Shown piece by piece: positions 8,568 to 18,077 of a stretch of DNA of 62,552 nt; position 1 is the stretch's first letter; every line of letters begins with the position of its first letter. The notes under the pieces were generated by a model. The model searched no databases and was not told the origin of the DNA. It saw only the letters and a program-made list of their open reading frames with translations. The stretch spans positions 1 to 62,552 of the forward strand of contig DATHBD010000034.1 in the NCBI GenBank assembly GCA_035296325.1. The letters run 5' to 3'. Both the position numbers and the translations under genes were made by a program. Origin of the DNA: DATHBD01 sp035296325. Lineage in GTDB: Bacteria; Actinomycetota; Actinomycetes; Mycobacteriales; Micromonosporaceae.

Positions 8568-9350
8568 GTGAGCGCCACAGTCGCGAACGGATCAGCGGTC
8601 GCCGCTCGAGCGGTGGATGTCTGGAAGGTGTACGGCAGCGGTGAGGCGCAGGTCATCGCGCTGCACGGGGTCAACGTGGGGCTCACCTCCGGGCAATTCA
8701 CCGCGATCATGGGCCCATCCGGCTCCGGCAAGTCGACCCTGATGCACTGCCTCGCCGGTCTGGACGCGGTGACCCGGGGCGACGTGTACGTCGGTGAGAC
8801 GAAGCTCACCGGCATGTCCGACCGCCAGCTCACCGAGCTTCGCCGCACCAAGGTCGGCTTCATCTTCCAGCAGTTCAACCTGTTGCCGACACTGACCGCG
8901 CAGGAGAACATCCTGCTCCCGCTCTCCATCGCGGGTCGCAAGCCGGACCAGGCGTGGTTCGACACGGTGATCGACGCCGTCGGCCTGCGGGACCGGCTCA
9001 AGCATCGGCCGAGCGAGCTTTCCGGAGGCCAGCAGCAGCGGGTGGCGTGCGCCCGCGCCCTGGTGTCGCGGCCGGCGGTGGTCTTCGCCGACGAACCGAC
9101 CGGCAACCTCGACTCCCGCGCCGGCGCCGAGGTGCTGGGCTTCCTGCGCAACTCGGTCCGCCAGTTCGGCCAGACCATCGTCATGGTCACGCACGACCCG
9201 AACGCGGCGGCCTACGCCAACCGGGTGATCTTCCTGGCCGACGGGAAGATCGTGGACGAGCTGCACCAGCCCACCGCGGACGCGGTGCTGGACAAGTTGA
9301 AGGGCCTTGACGTCGCCAGCGCCGACGGACTGCCGGCAGGGGTGGCCTGA
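8568..9350 (+). CDS. ABC transporter ATPase, MacB/LolD type (copy 1)
   Basis: A 260-aa nucleotide-binding subunit. Walker A GPSGSGKS is at about 49-56, the Q-loop lies in FIFQQFNLLPTL, the signature is LSGGQQQR, Walker B is VVFADEPTGNLDS and the H-loop is VTHD. The LolD/MacB/FtsE-like sequence and the fused-repeat permease downstream indicate a mechanotransmission-type transporter rather than a classical importer. Start GTG 8568 follows AGGGGGGA. The stop shares one base with the permease ATG (TGATG), so the two are coupled. Copy 2 of the pair begins at 12119. Confidence 0.95.
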   Translation: MSATVANGSAVAARAVDVWKVYGSGEAQVIALHGVNVGLTSGQFTAIMGPSGSGKSTLMHCLAGLDAVTRGDVYVGETKLTGMSDRQLTELRRTKVGFIFQQFNLLPTLTAQENILLPLSIAGRKPDQAWFDTVIDAVGLRDRLKHRPSELSGGQQQRVACARALVSRPAVVFADEPTGNLDSRAGAEVLGFLRNSVRQFGQTIVMVTHDPNAAAYANRVIFLADGKIVDELHQPTADAVLDKLKGLDVASADGLPAGVA

Positions 9351-11890
9351 TGCTGCGGGCGACCCTCAAGAGCCTGCTCGCGCGCAAGCTCCGGCTGGTG
9401 CTCTCCGGCTTGGCGGTGGTGCTGTCGGTGATGTTCGTCGGCGGGTCCTTTGTGCTCACCGACACGCTCGGGCGTTCCTTCGACGCGCTCTTCTCCGACG
9501 TGTACACCTACACCGACATCCAGGTGCTGCCGAAGCCGAAGCCCGGCCTCAACGCGGGCGGCACGATCGACCCGTCGCTGGTGGACGACGTGGAGGACGT
9601 TCCCGGAGTCGCCAGCGTCCGCGGTGAGGTCAGCGCGAACGGCGCCCGGGTGATCGGCAAGAACGGCAAGGTCCTGCCCAACCAGAGCGGCACGAACCTC
9701 GGCGCCAACTGGGTCGGCGACATCGAAATGATCCAGCTCAGCTCCGGCGGCCCGGTCGAATCCGACAACGAGATCGTGGTGAACCAGGCGCTCGCCACCG
9801 CGGGCGGGTTCACGGTCGGCGACTCGATCGACATCCTGACCCCCGGAGCGGACCGGCGCACCTTCGCCCTGGTCGGCATCTTCACCTTCAGCGGCGGGCG
9901 GGAGTCCATCGGCGGGGAGTTCGTCACCTTCTTCTCGACTCCGGTGGCACAGGAACTCATGCTCGGCGAAAAGGACGTCTTCAACATCGTCGATGTCACC
10001 GTCGAGGAGGGCGCCTCCCTGACCCAGGTACGCGACGACATCCAGTCCCGGGTGGGTGGCGAGTACGAGGCGCTGACCGGCGAGCAGCTCGCCGCGAAGG
10101 CGGCACAGCCGCTCAAGGAGTTCTTCAAGTACATCCAGTACGTGCTGCTGGGCTTCGGCGCCGTGGCGCTTCTGGTGGGTGTGTTCCTGATCCTGAACAC
10201 GTTCTCCATCATCGTGGCGCAGCGCACCCAGGAGCTCGCGCTGCTCCGCGCGATGGGCGCCAGTCGACGCCAGGTGATCGGCTCGGTCCTGGTCGAGGCG
10301 GTACTGATCGGCCTGGTGGGCTCGACGCTCGGATTCCTTGCCGGCGTTGGCCTCGGGTATCTCGGTGCCTTCGGGCTCGGCGCGCTGGCCGGCGGTTCCC
10401 TCGAGATCGCCTCGGTGGGCGTACCGCTCGCGGCCGTGCTGCTCTCCTTCGGCGTCGGGATCGGCGTGACCGTCGTAGCCGCCATCATGCCGGCGCTGCG
10501 CGCCGCGCGGGTGGCACCGGTGGCGGCGCTGCGTGCGGCAGCGAACGCCGACCGTCCCCTGATGAAGATCACGATCGCCGGTGCCCTGGTCACCGCCGCT
10601 GCCGGCGGCGCACTGGCCTGGGGGCTCTCCGGTGCCGGGGACCGGACCCTCCCGCTGATTCTCGGCGGCGTCCTCGGCACGCTGATCGGTGTGGCGCTGC
10701 TCACGCCGATCATCAGCCGCCCGGTGGTGTCGCTGCTGGGCGTGCTGTTCGCCTGGTCCATCCCCGGACAGTTGGGCCGGCGCAACTCGGCGCGCAACCC
10801 CCGGCGCACCGCGATCACCGCCGCCGCGATCATGATCGGGATCACCCTGGTCACCGCGATCAGCACGGTGTTCACCTCGCTCGCGGTGAGCATCAACAAG
10901 GTCGTCGAACAGGAACTGCAGGCCGACCTCGTCATCGCGGGGCAGCAGGTGTCGGAGATTCCGCCGACCCTCCAGCCCGCCGCGCTGGAGGCGGTGCGGG
11001 ACCTGCCCGCTGTGGACTCGGTAGCCGCGTACACCGCCGACCAGGTCACGATCAACGGCCGGTCGACGTTCCTCGTGGCGGTGGACGATCTCACCGCGGC
11101 CCGCCACGTGCTGAAGATGCAGGCCAAGGAGGGCAGCATCGACTCGTTGGACGCCGGCGAACTGCTGGTCGACGAGCGCACCGCCAAGGACGCCAAGGTC
11201 GCACTGGGCGACTCGGTGCGGGTGCAGATGATGAAGGGCGAAGAGCGACGTTTCACGGTCGTCGGCATCAGCAAGGAGAGCAACGCCGCGCGCGGCTTCA
11301 TCATCTCGATCGACGACGCCCGGGACGGCTTCCGATCGGTGCAGCCGATGGAGGCCTACATCAAGGTCAAGGACGGGGCGTCGGTCGATGCGGTGAAAGG
11401 CGAAGTCGACACCATCCTGCAGGACAGCCCCGAGATGTCGGTGGCCACCCGCAGCGAGTACGCCGGCAACAGCACGTCGCAGTTCGACTTCATCCTCTAC
11501 GCCGTTCAGATCCTCCTGCTGGTGGCGATGGCGATCTCCGTTCTCGGCGTCATCAACACGCTGGTGCTGTCGGTGATCGAGCGGACGCGCGAGCTGGGCA
11601 TGCTCCGGGCCATCGGCCTGCGGCGGAGTCAGACGATGCGGATGATCACCGTCGAGTCGGTGGTGATCTCCCTGTTCGGCACACTGCTCGGCCTGATCGT
11701 CGGCGCCGGCCTGGGCGCGGCGATCGTGGTGGCGCTCCGGGAGGCCCTCGGGTTCGGCGAGGTGGCACTGCCGTGGCTGCTCATGGCGATCTACCTGGTG
11801 GCGTCGCTGTTCATCGGCGTACTGGCCGCGGTGCTGCCGGCCATCCGGGCGGCGCGGCTCAACGTCCTGGGGGCCATCGCCTACGAGTGA
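9350..11890 (+). CDS. FtsX-like ABC permease (copy 1)
   Basis: An 846-aa membrane subunit with the duplicated layout of large actinobacterial FtsX permeases: N-terminal TM, an extracytoplasmic MacB_PCD-like domain (about 45-235), three TMs (about 260-400), a second extracytoplasmic domain (about 510-700) and three more TMs up to the C-terminus. Hallmark FtsX segments are RTQELALLRAMGASRRQV and RTRELGMLRAIGLRRSQT. The substrate is unknown; such pairs often handle peptides, lipids or envelope stress. It is translated with the ATPase at 8568 and followed by a strong hairpin. Confidence 0.94.
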   Translation: MLRATLKSLLARKLRLVLSGLAVVLSVMFVGGSFVLTDTLGRSFDALFSDVYTYTDIQVLPKPKPGLNAGGTIDPSLVDDVEDVPGVASVRGEVSANGARVIGKNGKVLPNQSGTNLGANWVGDIEMIQLSSGGPVESDNEIVVNQALATAGGFTVGDSIDILTPGADRRTFALVGIFTFSGGRESIGGEFVTFFSTPVAQELMLGEKDVFNIVDVTVEEGASLTQVRDDIQSRVGGEYEALTGEQLAAKAAQPLKEFFKYIQYVLLGFGAVALLVGVFLILNTFSIIVAQRTQELALLRAMGASRRQVIGSVLVEAVLIGLVGSTLGFLAGVGLGYLGAFGLGALAGGSLEIASVGVPLAAVLLSFGVGIGVTVVAAIMPALRAARVAPVAALRAAANADRPLMKITIAGALVTAAAGGALAWGLSGAGDRTLPLILGGVLGTLIGVALLTPIISRPVVSLLGVLFAWSIPGQLGRRNSARNPRRTAITAAAIMIGITLVTAISTVFTSLAVSINKVVEQELQADLVIAGQQVSEIPPTLQPAALEAVRDLPAVDSVAAYTADQVTINGRSTFLVAVDDLTAARHVLKMQAKEGSIDSLDAGELLVDERTAKDAKVALGDSVRVQMMKGEERRFTVVGISKESNAARGFIISIDDARDGFRSVQPMEAYIKVKDGASVDAVKGEVDTILQDSPEMSVATRSEYAGNSTSQFDFILYAVQILLLVAMAISVLGVINTLVLSVIERTRELGMLRAIGLRRSQTMRMITVESVVISLFGTLLGLIVGAGLGAAIVVALREALGFGEVALPWLLMAIYLVASLFIGVLAAVLPAIRAARLNVLGAIAYE

Positions 11891-11911
11891 TCTTCAACTC
11901 GGAACATCTCT

Positions 11912-11947
11912 CGACGCGCGGTACCGGATCTCCGGTGCCGCGCGTCG
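11912..11947. terminator. Strong hairpin after ABC pair 1
   Basis: Arms 11912-11927 and 11932-11947 form a 16-bp stem with one G.T-type mismatch and a 4-base loop, 22 bp after the permease stop. It has the form of a rho-independent terminator without a T-tract and separates the two ABC transcription units. Confidence 0.7.
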
Positions 11948-12118
11948 CCGAATTCCCGGGGACACGACCGGGCACGCATCGGGGTTCACCCCGAGGCGGG
12001 CAGGGGGTCGACCCGCACGCCGAAACCGGTGATCGCCTCGCCCTTGCGGCCGACGTAGGGACGGTCATCACGGCCGAGGATCAGATCGACGGCAGACGAC
12101 CAGGTCCTGGAGGAACAG

Positions 12119-12931
12119 ATGACGCTCACAGCATCCGGCGAGCGCACGGAGACGCGGTTACCGCACGACTCGACAGTGGCGGCCCGCGCCGCCGACGTGT
12201 GGAAGGTGTACGGCAGCGGCGAAGCGCAGGTCGCGGCGCTGCGTGGGGTGACGGTAGTACTCAACCGCGGCCAGTTCACCGCGATCATGGGGCCTTCCGG
12301 CTCCGGCAAGTCGACATTGATGCACTGCCTGGCCGGGCTCGACACGGTGACCCGCGGCGAGGTGCACATCGGCGACACCAGGGTCACCGGCCTGGGCGAC
12401 GCCGGCCTCACCCGGCTACGCCGCGAGCAGGTCGGGTTCATCTTCCAGCAGTTCAACCTGCTGCCCACGCTGACCGCCGAGGAGAACATCCTGCTCCCCC
12501 TGTCCATCGCCGGTCGGAAGCCGGACCGCGCCTGGTACGACACGGTGATCGACACCGTCGGTCTGCGGGACCGCCTCAAGCACCGCCCCAGCCAGCTCTC
12601 CGGTGGCCAGCAGCAGCGCGTGGCCTGCGCCCGCGCCCTGGTCTCCCGCCCGCAGGTGGTCTTCGCCGACGAACCGACCGGCAACCTGGACTCCCGGTCC
12701 GGCGCCGAGGTGCTCGGCTTCCTCCGCCGGTCGGTGCGCGAGTTCGGCCAGACCATCGTCATGGTGACGCACGACCCGGTCGCCGCCTCGTACGCCGACC
12801 GGGTGATCTTCCTGGCCGACGGTGAGATCGTGGACGAGCTCCGAAACCCCACCGCCGACGCCGTCCTGGACCGCCTCAAGGCCCTCGACGCCAACGTCGC
12901 CGCGTCGGCCCCCGCCGGGACGGTGGCCTGA
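12119..12931 (+). CDS. ABC transporter ATPase, MacB/LolD type (copy 2)
   Basis: A 270-aa paralogue of the ATPase at 8568, nearly collinear with it after a slightly longer N-terminus. Walker A (GPSGSGKS), LSGGQQQR signature, VVFADEPTGNLDS and VTHD motifs are all intact. ATG 12119 follows GGAGGAACAG. It pairs with the permease that starts one base after its stop codon. The level of identity, visible by eye over long stretches, points to a local tandem duplication of the whole ATPase-permease unit. Confidence 0.95.
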   Translation: MTLTASGERTETRLPHDSTVAARAADVWKVYGSGEAQVAALRGVTVVLNRGQFTAIMGPSGSGKSTLMHCLAGLDTVTRGEVHIGDTRVTGLGDAGLTRLRREQVGFIFQQFNLLPTLTAEENILLPLSIAGRKPDRAWYDTVIDTVGLRDRLKHRPSQLSGGQQQRVACARALVSRPQVVFADEPTGNLDSRSGAEVLGFLRRSVREFGQTIVMVTHDPVAASYADRVIFLADGEIVDELRNPTADAVLDRLKALDANVAASAPAGTVA

Positions 12932-12932
12932 C

Positions 12933-15461
12933 ATGTTCCGGGCAACGTTGCAGAGCCTGCTCTCCCGGAAGCTGCGGCTGGTGCTGTCGGGGCTGGCAGT
13001 GGTCCTCGGGGTGATGTTCGTGTCCGGGGCATTCGTCCTCACCGACACGCTCGGTCGGTCCTTCGAAGGCCTCTTCGCCACCGCGTACAGCACCACCGAC
13101 GTGGAGGCGAGCGCCAAGCGCACCGCACCGGAGGATGACGCGCCGCCGCCGACCGTACCGGCCGAGGCGATCGCCCAGGCGCGGAGCGTCCCGGGCGTCG
13201 CCCGGGCGACCGGGCTGATCCAGGCCGACGGCGCCGGGGTCATCGGTGCGAACGGAAAGGTCGTCGGCACCGGCGGGGCACCCCGGTTCGGCGTGAACTG
13301 GACCGGGGAGAACGACCTGATCCGGGTGCGCGACGGGCGCGGCCCGAACGCCGACGACGAGATCGCGATCAACGCCGGCCTCGCGACGGCCGCCGGCCTC
13401 AAGGTCGGCGACGCGGTCGGGGTACTCACCCTGGAACCGAAGCGCACCTTCCGGTTGGTCGGCATCCTGGAGTACAGCGGTGGTCGGAGTTCGCTCGGCG
13501 GCTCGCACCTGGTGGCCTTCACCGAGCCGGTCGCCGCGCGGCTGATGCTGGGCGAGACCGGGCGGTACTCCGCGATCGACATCGATACGGCCGCGGGCGT
13601 GCCGGACAGCACGGTGCGGGACCGGGTGCAGTCCGCGTTGGGGAGCGGGTTCGAGGTCAAGACCGGTGAGCAACTACAGCGCGACGCCACCGACGACGCC
13701 AAGGCCGACCTAGGCTTCCTGAACAACATCCTGCTGGGTTTCGCGGCCGTCGCGCTCTTCGTCGGGTCGTTCCTCATCCTCAACACGTTCTCCATCCTCG
13801 TCGCGCAGCGCACCCGGGAGCTCGCCCTGCTGCGGGCCCTCGGCGCGGGCCGCCGCCAGGTGATCGGCTCGGTCGTACTCGAGGCGGCCGTGATCGGCCT
13901 GCTCGCCTCCGTGATCGGGCTCGGCGCCGGCATCGGCGTCGGTGCCGGACTGGCGAAGCTCTTCGGCTCGCTCGGTGGTGGCGGTCTCCAGCTCGCCGGG
14001 ATCGGCGTGCCCGCAGCGGCGGTCATCGGAGCCTTCGCCGTCGGCATGGTCACCACGATGATCGCGGCACTGCTGCCGGCCCTGCGCGCGGCCCGGATCC
14101 CGCCGGTCGCGGCACTGCGCGAAGCGGCCGCAGCCGATCGGCCACTCACCCGGCTCAGCATCAGCGGCGCGCTGGTCGGTGCCGGCGGGGCGACGCTGCT
14201 CGGCCTGGGCCTGGCCGGTCAGGGCGACAGCACCCTCTGGTACATCCTCGGCGGCGTCCTGGTGTCGTTCATCGGCGTCGCACTGCTCACGCCCCTGATC
14301 GCACGGCCCGTCGTGCACGTGATCGGCCGCCTGCTGTCCTGGTCGGTGCCGGGCCGGCTGGGTCGGCTGAACTCGGCCCGCAACCCCCGGCGTACCGCGA
14401 TCACCGCGGCCGCGCTGATGGTCGGCCTGGCGCTGATCACAGGCGTGAACATCGTCCTGACCTCGGCTACGGCGAGCCTGGAGAAGACCGTCGACCGGCA
14501 GCTCGACGCTGAGCTGGTGATCGCCGGCGAGGGCGACGGCGCGTTCGACCCGGCCGTACTGGGTCGGGCGGAGGCACTGCCCGGGGTCGACGGGGTCACC
14601 GGGCTGTACTTCGGCCGGGCCACCATCAACGGCGAGACCGGGGAAAGTGTCACCGCGGTCAGCGACGTGGCCGCCGCGGTCGAGATGTTCTCCCTCACCG
14701 CGGTCGAGGGCCGGCTGGAGACGCAGGGCGCCGATCAGATCCTGCTCTCCGCGGAGCGGGCCAAGGAGTTGGGCGTGCACGCCGGCAGCACCATCGAGCT
14801 GCGCCTACCTCGCGGTGAGCCGCACACCACCACGGTGACCGGCGTGTACGCCGACAACGAGCTGCTCGACGATCGGCTGCTCGGGCCGGGTGCCGTCACC
14901 GAACTGCACCGCCAGCAGCCGTCCATGGCGTTTATCGGGGTGCAGTCCGCGGCGGCGGTTGCGGATGTCAAGCGGCAGGTCGATGCGCTGCTCGCGGACA
15001 GTCCGGAGGTGACGGTGGGCGACCGCTCGGAGGCGCTGGAGCAGGCCACGGCGGAGGTGGACACGGTCCTGATGATGGTGCAGATCCTGCTGGGGCTGGC
15101 GATCCTCATCGCGGTTCTCGGCGTCATCAACACCATGGCGCTGTCGGTGCTGGAACGCACCCGCGAGCTCGGCCTGCTCCGCGCGATCGGGCTGGGCCGG
15201 GCCCAGACGATGCGGATGGTGACCGTGGAGGCCGTGGTCATCTCGGTCTTCGGCGCCGTACTCGGCCTCGCGGTCGGCAGCGGACTGGGCGCAGCGGTGG
15301 TCCGGGCGCTGAAGGACGACGGCATCGCGACCCTCGCCTTCCCGTGGAGTGAGATGGCGATCTACCTGCTGCTGGCGGTGCTGGTGGGCGTGGTCGCCGC
15401 CGTGATCCCGGCGATCCGGGCCGCGCGGGTCAACGTGCTCAACGCCATCGCGTACGAGTAG
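12933..15461 (+). CDS. FtsX-like ABC permease (copy 2)
   Basis: An 842-aa paralogue of the permease at 9350 with the same duplicated FtsX plan. Conserved segments include RTRELALLRALGAGRRQV and RTRELGLLRAIGLGRAQT, and it ends NVLNAIAYE against NVLGAIAYE in copy 1. ATG 12933 is one base after the ATPase stop; a longer in-frame reading from 12822 would overlap the ATPase and is not protein-like. The extracytoplasmic domains differ more than the TM parts, so the two transporters may handle different cargo. Convergent with the HAD phosphatase, five bases between stops. Confidence 0.94.
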   Translation: MFRATLQSLLSRKLRLVLSGLAVVLGVMFVSGAFVLTDTLGRSFEGLFATAYSTTDVEASAKRTAPEDDAPPPTVPAEAIAQARSVPGVARATGLIQADGAGVIGANGKVVGTGGAPRFGVNWTGENDLIRVRDGRGPNADDEIAINAGLATAAGLKVGDAVGVLTLEPKRTFRLVGILEYSGGRSSLGGSHLVAFTEPVAARLMLGETGRYSAIDIDTAAGVPDSTVRDRVQSALGSGFEVKTGEQLQRDATDDAKADLGFLNNILLGFAAVALFVGSFLILNTFSILVAQRTRELALLRALGAGRRQVIGSVVLEAAVIGLLASVIGLGAGIGVGAGLAKLFGSLGGGGLQLAGIGVPAAAVIGAFAVGMVTTMIAALLPALRAARIPPVAALREAAAADRPLTRLSISGALVGAGGATLLGLGLAGQGDSTLWYILGGVLVSFIGVALLTPLIARPVVHVIGRLLSWSVPGRLGRLNSARNPRRTAITAAALMVGLALITGVNIVLTSATASLEKTVDRQLDAELVIAGEGDGAFDPAVLGRAEALPGVDGVTGLYFGRATINGETGESVTAVSDVAAAVEMFSLTAVEGRLETQGADQILLSAERAKELGVHAGSTIELRLPRGEPHTTTVTGVYADNELLDDRLLGPGAVTELHRQQPSMAFIGVQSAAAVADVKRQVDALLADSPEVTVGDRSEALEQATAEVDTVLMMVQILLGLAILIAVLGVINTMALSVLERTRELGLLRAIGLGRAQTMRMVTVEAVVISVFGAVLGLAVGSGLGAAVVRALKDDGIATLAFPWSEMAIYLLLAVLVGVVAAVIPAIRAARVNVLNAIAYE

Positions 15462-15466
15462 CCGGC

Positions 15467-16141
15467 TCAGTCGACGAGCTTGCGGAGATAGTCGACATCC
15501 ACGTCGACCAGGCTCGGTACCACGGTGACGCCCTCGGCGTCGGCCAGCACGACCTCGCACGGCACCGCGAGGACGGCGCAGCCGGCGGCGAGGGCGCTCG
15601 CCACGCCGTTGGGCGAATCCTCGACCGCCACGCACCGCCGCGCGTCCGCGCCGAGCCGGGCGGCCGCCGTCAGGTACGGCATCGGGTGGGGTTTGGTCTG
15701 CTCGACCTCGTCACCGGCGACGACGGCGTCGAAGTGGTGCGCGCCGATCGTGGTCAGTGCCACGTCCACCAGCCGCCGCCGGGTCGCCGTCACCAGAGCG
15801 GTCGGCAGGCCCGCGGCCCGAACCACCGTCAGCAGCTCTTGCGCCCCTGGACGCCACGTCAGGCCGGCCGCGAAGAGCTCGCCCACCCGCCGCTCGAGCC
15901 AGTCGACGCTCGCGATGATGTCCAGGTCTCCTCGGCCGATGTCGTGATGCAGGATCCGCATGGAATCGGCCATGCTGGTCCCCACCATCGCGGTGCGGGC
16001 CGCCGCGGACAGCGTGGCACCGTGCACCCCGGCCAACTCGGCCAGGCCGACCGACCAGACCTTCTCGCTGTCGACGAGGGTGCCGTCCATGTCGAACAGG
16101 ACCGCACGGAGCGTTCCGGCCGACGCCGTGTCTGGACTCAC
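15467..16141 (-). CDS. HAD-superfamily phosphatase, beta-PGM-like
   Basis: A 224-aa cytoplasmic phosphohydrolase. Motif I is FDMDGTLVDSE (nucleophile and acid/base Asp), motif II TALVTATRR, motif III Lys in QTKPHPMPY, and motif IV AVEDSPNGVASALAAG. The helical cap between about residues 20 and 85 is subclass IA. The family acts on sugar phosphates or phosphoglycolate; the substrate cannot be chosen from the sequence. It is a monocistronic minus-strand gene between the ABC block and the STAS gene. Confidence 0.9.
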   Translation of the reverse strand: MSPDTASAGTLRAVLFDMDGTLVDSEKVWSVGLAELAGVHGATLSAAARTAMVGTSMADSMRILHHDIGRGDLDIIASVDWLERRVGELFAAGLTWRPGAQELLTVVRAAGLPTALVTATRRRLVDVALTTIGAHHFDAVVAGDEVEQTKPHPMPYLTAAARLGADARRCVAVEDSPNGVASALAAGCAVLAVPCEVVLADAEGVTVVPSLVDVDVDYLRKLVD

Positions 16142-16276
16142 GCTGCGCGCACCGCCATCTTTCCGGAGGAAACCACCCGCCCGAAGATAACCGATCCCAC
16201 GGCCGCGCCGACGAAGGTGTGCCGGTACCTGGTACCGGCGACCGCGATAATGATTGCCTCAACCAGAGAGGGCACC

Positions 16277-16618
16277 GTGGACCTGACCATCTCGACACGC
16301 GTACTCCCGACCTGCACCGTCGTGCAGGTGGCCGGCGAGGTGGATCTGTCCACAGAGCCGGAGCTGCGCCGCGACCTCGCCGCAGTGGTGGAGCGGGAGA
16401 TGGCCCAGGTCGTCGTGGATCTGACCGGCGTGGCGTTTCTCGACTCCACCGGGCTCGGCCTGCTGGTCTGGGCGTTCCGACGAATGCAGGACCGCGGCGG
16501 AGGGCTGTGCCTGGCCGGCCCGCAGGCGTCGGTGGCGAAGCTGCTCGACCTGACCTCGTTGGACCGGCTGATCACCGTGTACGACTCGGTCGAGGCGGCC
16601 ACGGAAGCTATCCGGTAG
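16277..16618 (+). CDS. STAS-domain anti-sigma factor antagonist
   Basis: A 113-aa single STAS domain (SpoIIAA/RsbV type). The conserved phosphorylatable serine lies in FLDSTGLGLLVWA, preceded by VVVDLTGVAFLDS. In the family the unphosphorylated form binds an anti-sigma kinase and frees a sigma factor. GTG 16277 was chosen because GAGAGGG precedes it and the domain starts there; the open frame continues upstream but is not protein-like. No anti-sigma kinase or sigma factor gene is adjacent. Confidence 0.88.
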   Translation: MDLTISTRVLPTCTVVQVAGEVDLSTEPELRRDLAAVVEREMAQVVVDLTGVAFLDSTGLGLLVWAFRRMQDRGGGLCLAGPQASVAKLLDLTSLDRLITVYDSVEAATEAIR

Positions 16619-16636
16619 CCGGACGGCTCCCGGAGA

Positions 16637-16867
16637 TCACATCTCGCGCCACTCCGTGCGCCCGCCCCGCCAGGCGCCCGCGAGGATCAGGGCCGAGGCG
16701 CGCCCGGGGCACTGCTGGACGGTTGACCGCCCGTCCGTGCCACCTGCCCGGGCCTCGACCTCCCAGCAGGAGCCATCGGTCCGGACGAATACGTCCCGTC
16801 GACCAAGCTGGCCGCGATTACCGTTCCACCAGTGCCGCTCGACTCTCACCCAGTGACGATATAACAC
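16637..16867 (-). CDS. Small Trp/Arg-rich hypothetical protein
   Basis: A 76-aa basic protein from GTG 16867, beginning VLYRHWVRVERHWWNGN. The composition (Trp- and Arg-rich, few prolines) differs from random high-G+C frames, and I have an impression of similar small proteins in Micromonosporaceae, which I cannot confirm. No strong ribosome-binding site is visible, so the start is tentative; the frame stays open upstream to 16996. The middle resembles a DNA- or nucleic-acid-facing beta segment, but no function is assigned. Confidence 0.5.
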   Translation of the reverse strand: MLYRHWVRVERHWWNGNRGQLGRRDVFVRTDGSCWEVEARAGGTDGRSTVQQCPGRASALILAGAWRGGRTEWREM

Positions 16868-17111
16868 GCTGTCGACGGGTACTGACGGACGATCGGCTCG
16901 ATTTTCGGCGGCTGTACAACGATTGTGGCTCACCGGCAGCCGCACCGTGACGCCACCATCACCCTGTGCTGACCTGGAGCGACCGCCGGCGCGCATGGCA
17001 CCGATGAGGGGTCCTCGCGTTGCCGCGGCGCGCCGTCCCAGCCGGACGATCGCGGAGACGCTGCACCACGTTCCGGTCGCATTCTCACACTGCGTAGTGG
17101 TGACCGCACGG

Positions 17112-17924
17112 TCACCGGCGCGCCGCCACCACCCGGAGGAAGTCCCGACTCACCGCCAGTCGGCCCTTGGTCAACAGCCGCACCACCCGGTACGCCGCCC
17201 ACAGCGGCGCGGTTGTGTACTCCCTGGTGGAGAACGTCTGGACATCCACACAGCGCAGCCCCACCGAGGAGAGCAGGGACTCGAGGTCCTGCTGGCGGTA
17301 GTGCACGACGTGGTCCTCCAGCTTGGCGCCGACCCACGCCGCGCCGTCGCGGATGTCGCTCGCGCCGCCGTTGGGCACCTCGATGAACATCCGACCGTCG
17401 TTGGCCAGCGCGTCGACGAGCGGCTTGAGAAACCCGTGCGGGTCATGGATGTGTTCCAGCGTGTGGAAGAACGCGATCACGTCGAAGGCCGCGTCGTCCT
17501 GTTCGGCCAGCCATTCGCTCAGGTCTGCGCGGATCACGGCGCCGGTCAGGTCACGCGATGCCGCCACCGCCCACTCGCTGCTCTCCAGGCCGACCGCCCG
17601 GAAACCCGCCTGCTCCGCGGTGGCCACGAACTCCCCGGTGGCCGAGCCGATCTCCAGCAGCCGTCCGGCCGGCACATGCGAGCGGATCCAGTCCAGTCGC
17701 ACCCGCGCCTCGCGCAGCCACAGATGGCGCTTCGCCATGCGGTTGCCGGCGTATGAGCCGTCGAAGAACAGCTCATCGCTGAACACGTCCCGGGATGGTG
17801 GCGGAATCGTGGTGGGCACCCCGCAGCCGGGGCACGCGGCGATGCGTCGCTGCGTCGCCTCGGCAGACCACGAAAGCTCGTGGCCGCACAGGATGCAGGC
17901 GATGGAGACCGTCCCAGCGTTCAC
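17112..17924 (-). CDS. Zinc-ribbon class I SAM methyltransferase
   Basis: A 270-aa protein with an N-terminal zinc-binding segment (CILC at about 10-13 and CPGC about 20 residues later) followed by a class I methyltransferase with motif I LLEIGSATGEFV, the VGLESS acidic loop and DVIAFFHTLEHIHDP. This architecture is common in methyltransferases of small metabolites and glycan or natural-product tailoring; the acceptor is unknown. GTG 17924 was chosen as the nearest start before the first CxxC. Divergent from the PAC2 gene, 153 bp apart. Confidence 0.85.
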   Translation of the reverse strand: MNAGTVSIACILCGHELSWSAEATQRRIAACPGCGVPTTIPPPSRDVFSDELFFDGSYAGNRMAKRHLWLREARVRLDWIRSHVPAGRLLEIGSATGEFVATAEQAGFRAVGLESSEWAVAASRDLTGAVIRADLSEWLAEQDDAAFDVIAFFHTLEHIHDPHGFLKPLVDALANDGRMFIEVPNGGASDIRDGAAWVGAKLEDHVVHYRQQDLESLLSSVGLRCVDVQTFSTREYTTAPLWAAYRVVRLLTKGRLAVSRDFLRVVAARR

Positions 17925-18077
17925 GGCACGCAGCGTAACGCCGACCCGCAGCGCGCAACCGCCGCGACACCCGGTGCCGGGTGGCCGGAACGGGTGATCG
18001 GGCCGGATCATGGAGGCGACCGGCGTGGCGGCGACGGTCGACAGGCCAACCCGCGACCGTGCACGTACGCTTGGCGG

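Noticed and set aside
9212..11107. A 631-codon minus-strand open frame opposite the first FtsX permease
   Set aside because: Rich in Gln/His/Arg/Gly with no domain; the opposite strand encodes a complete permease with family motifs.
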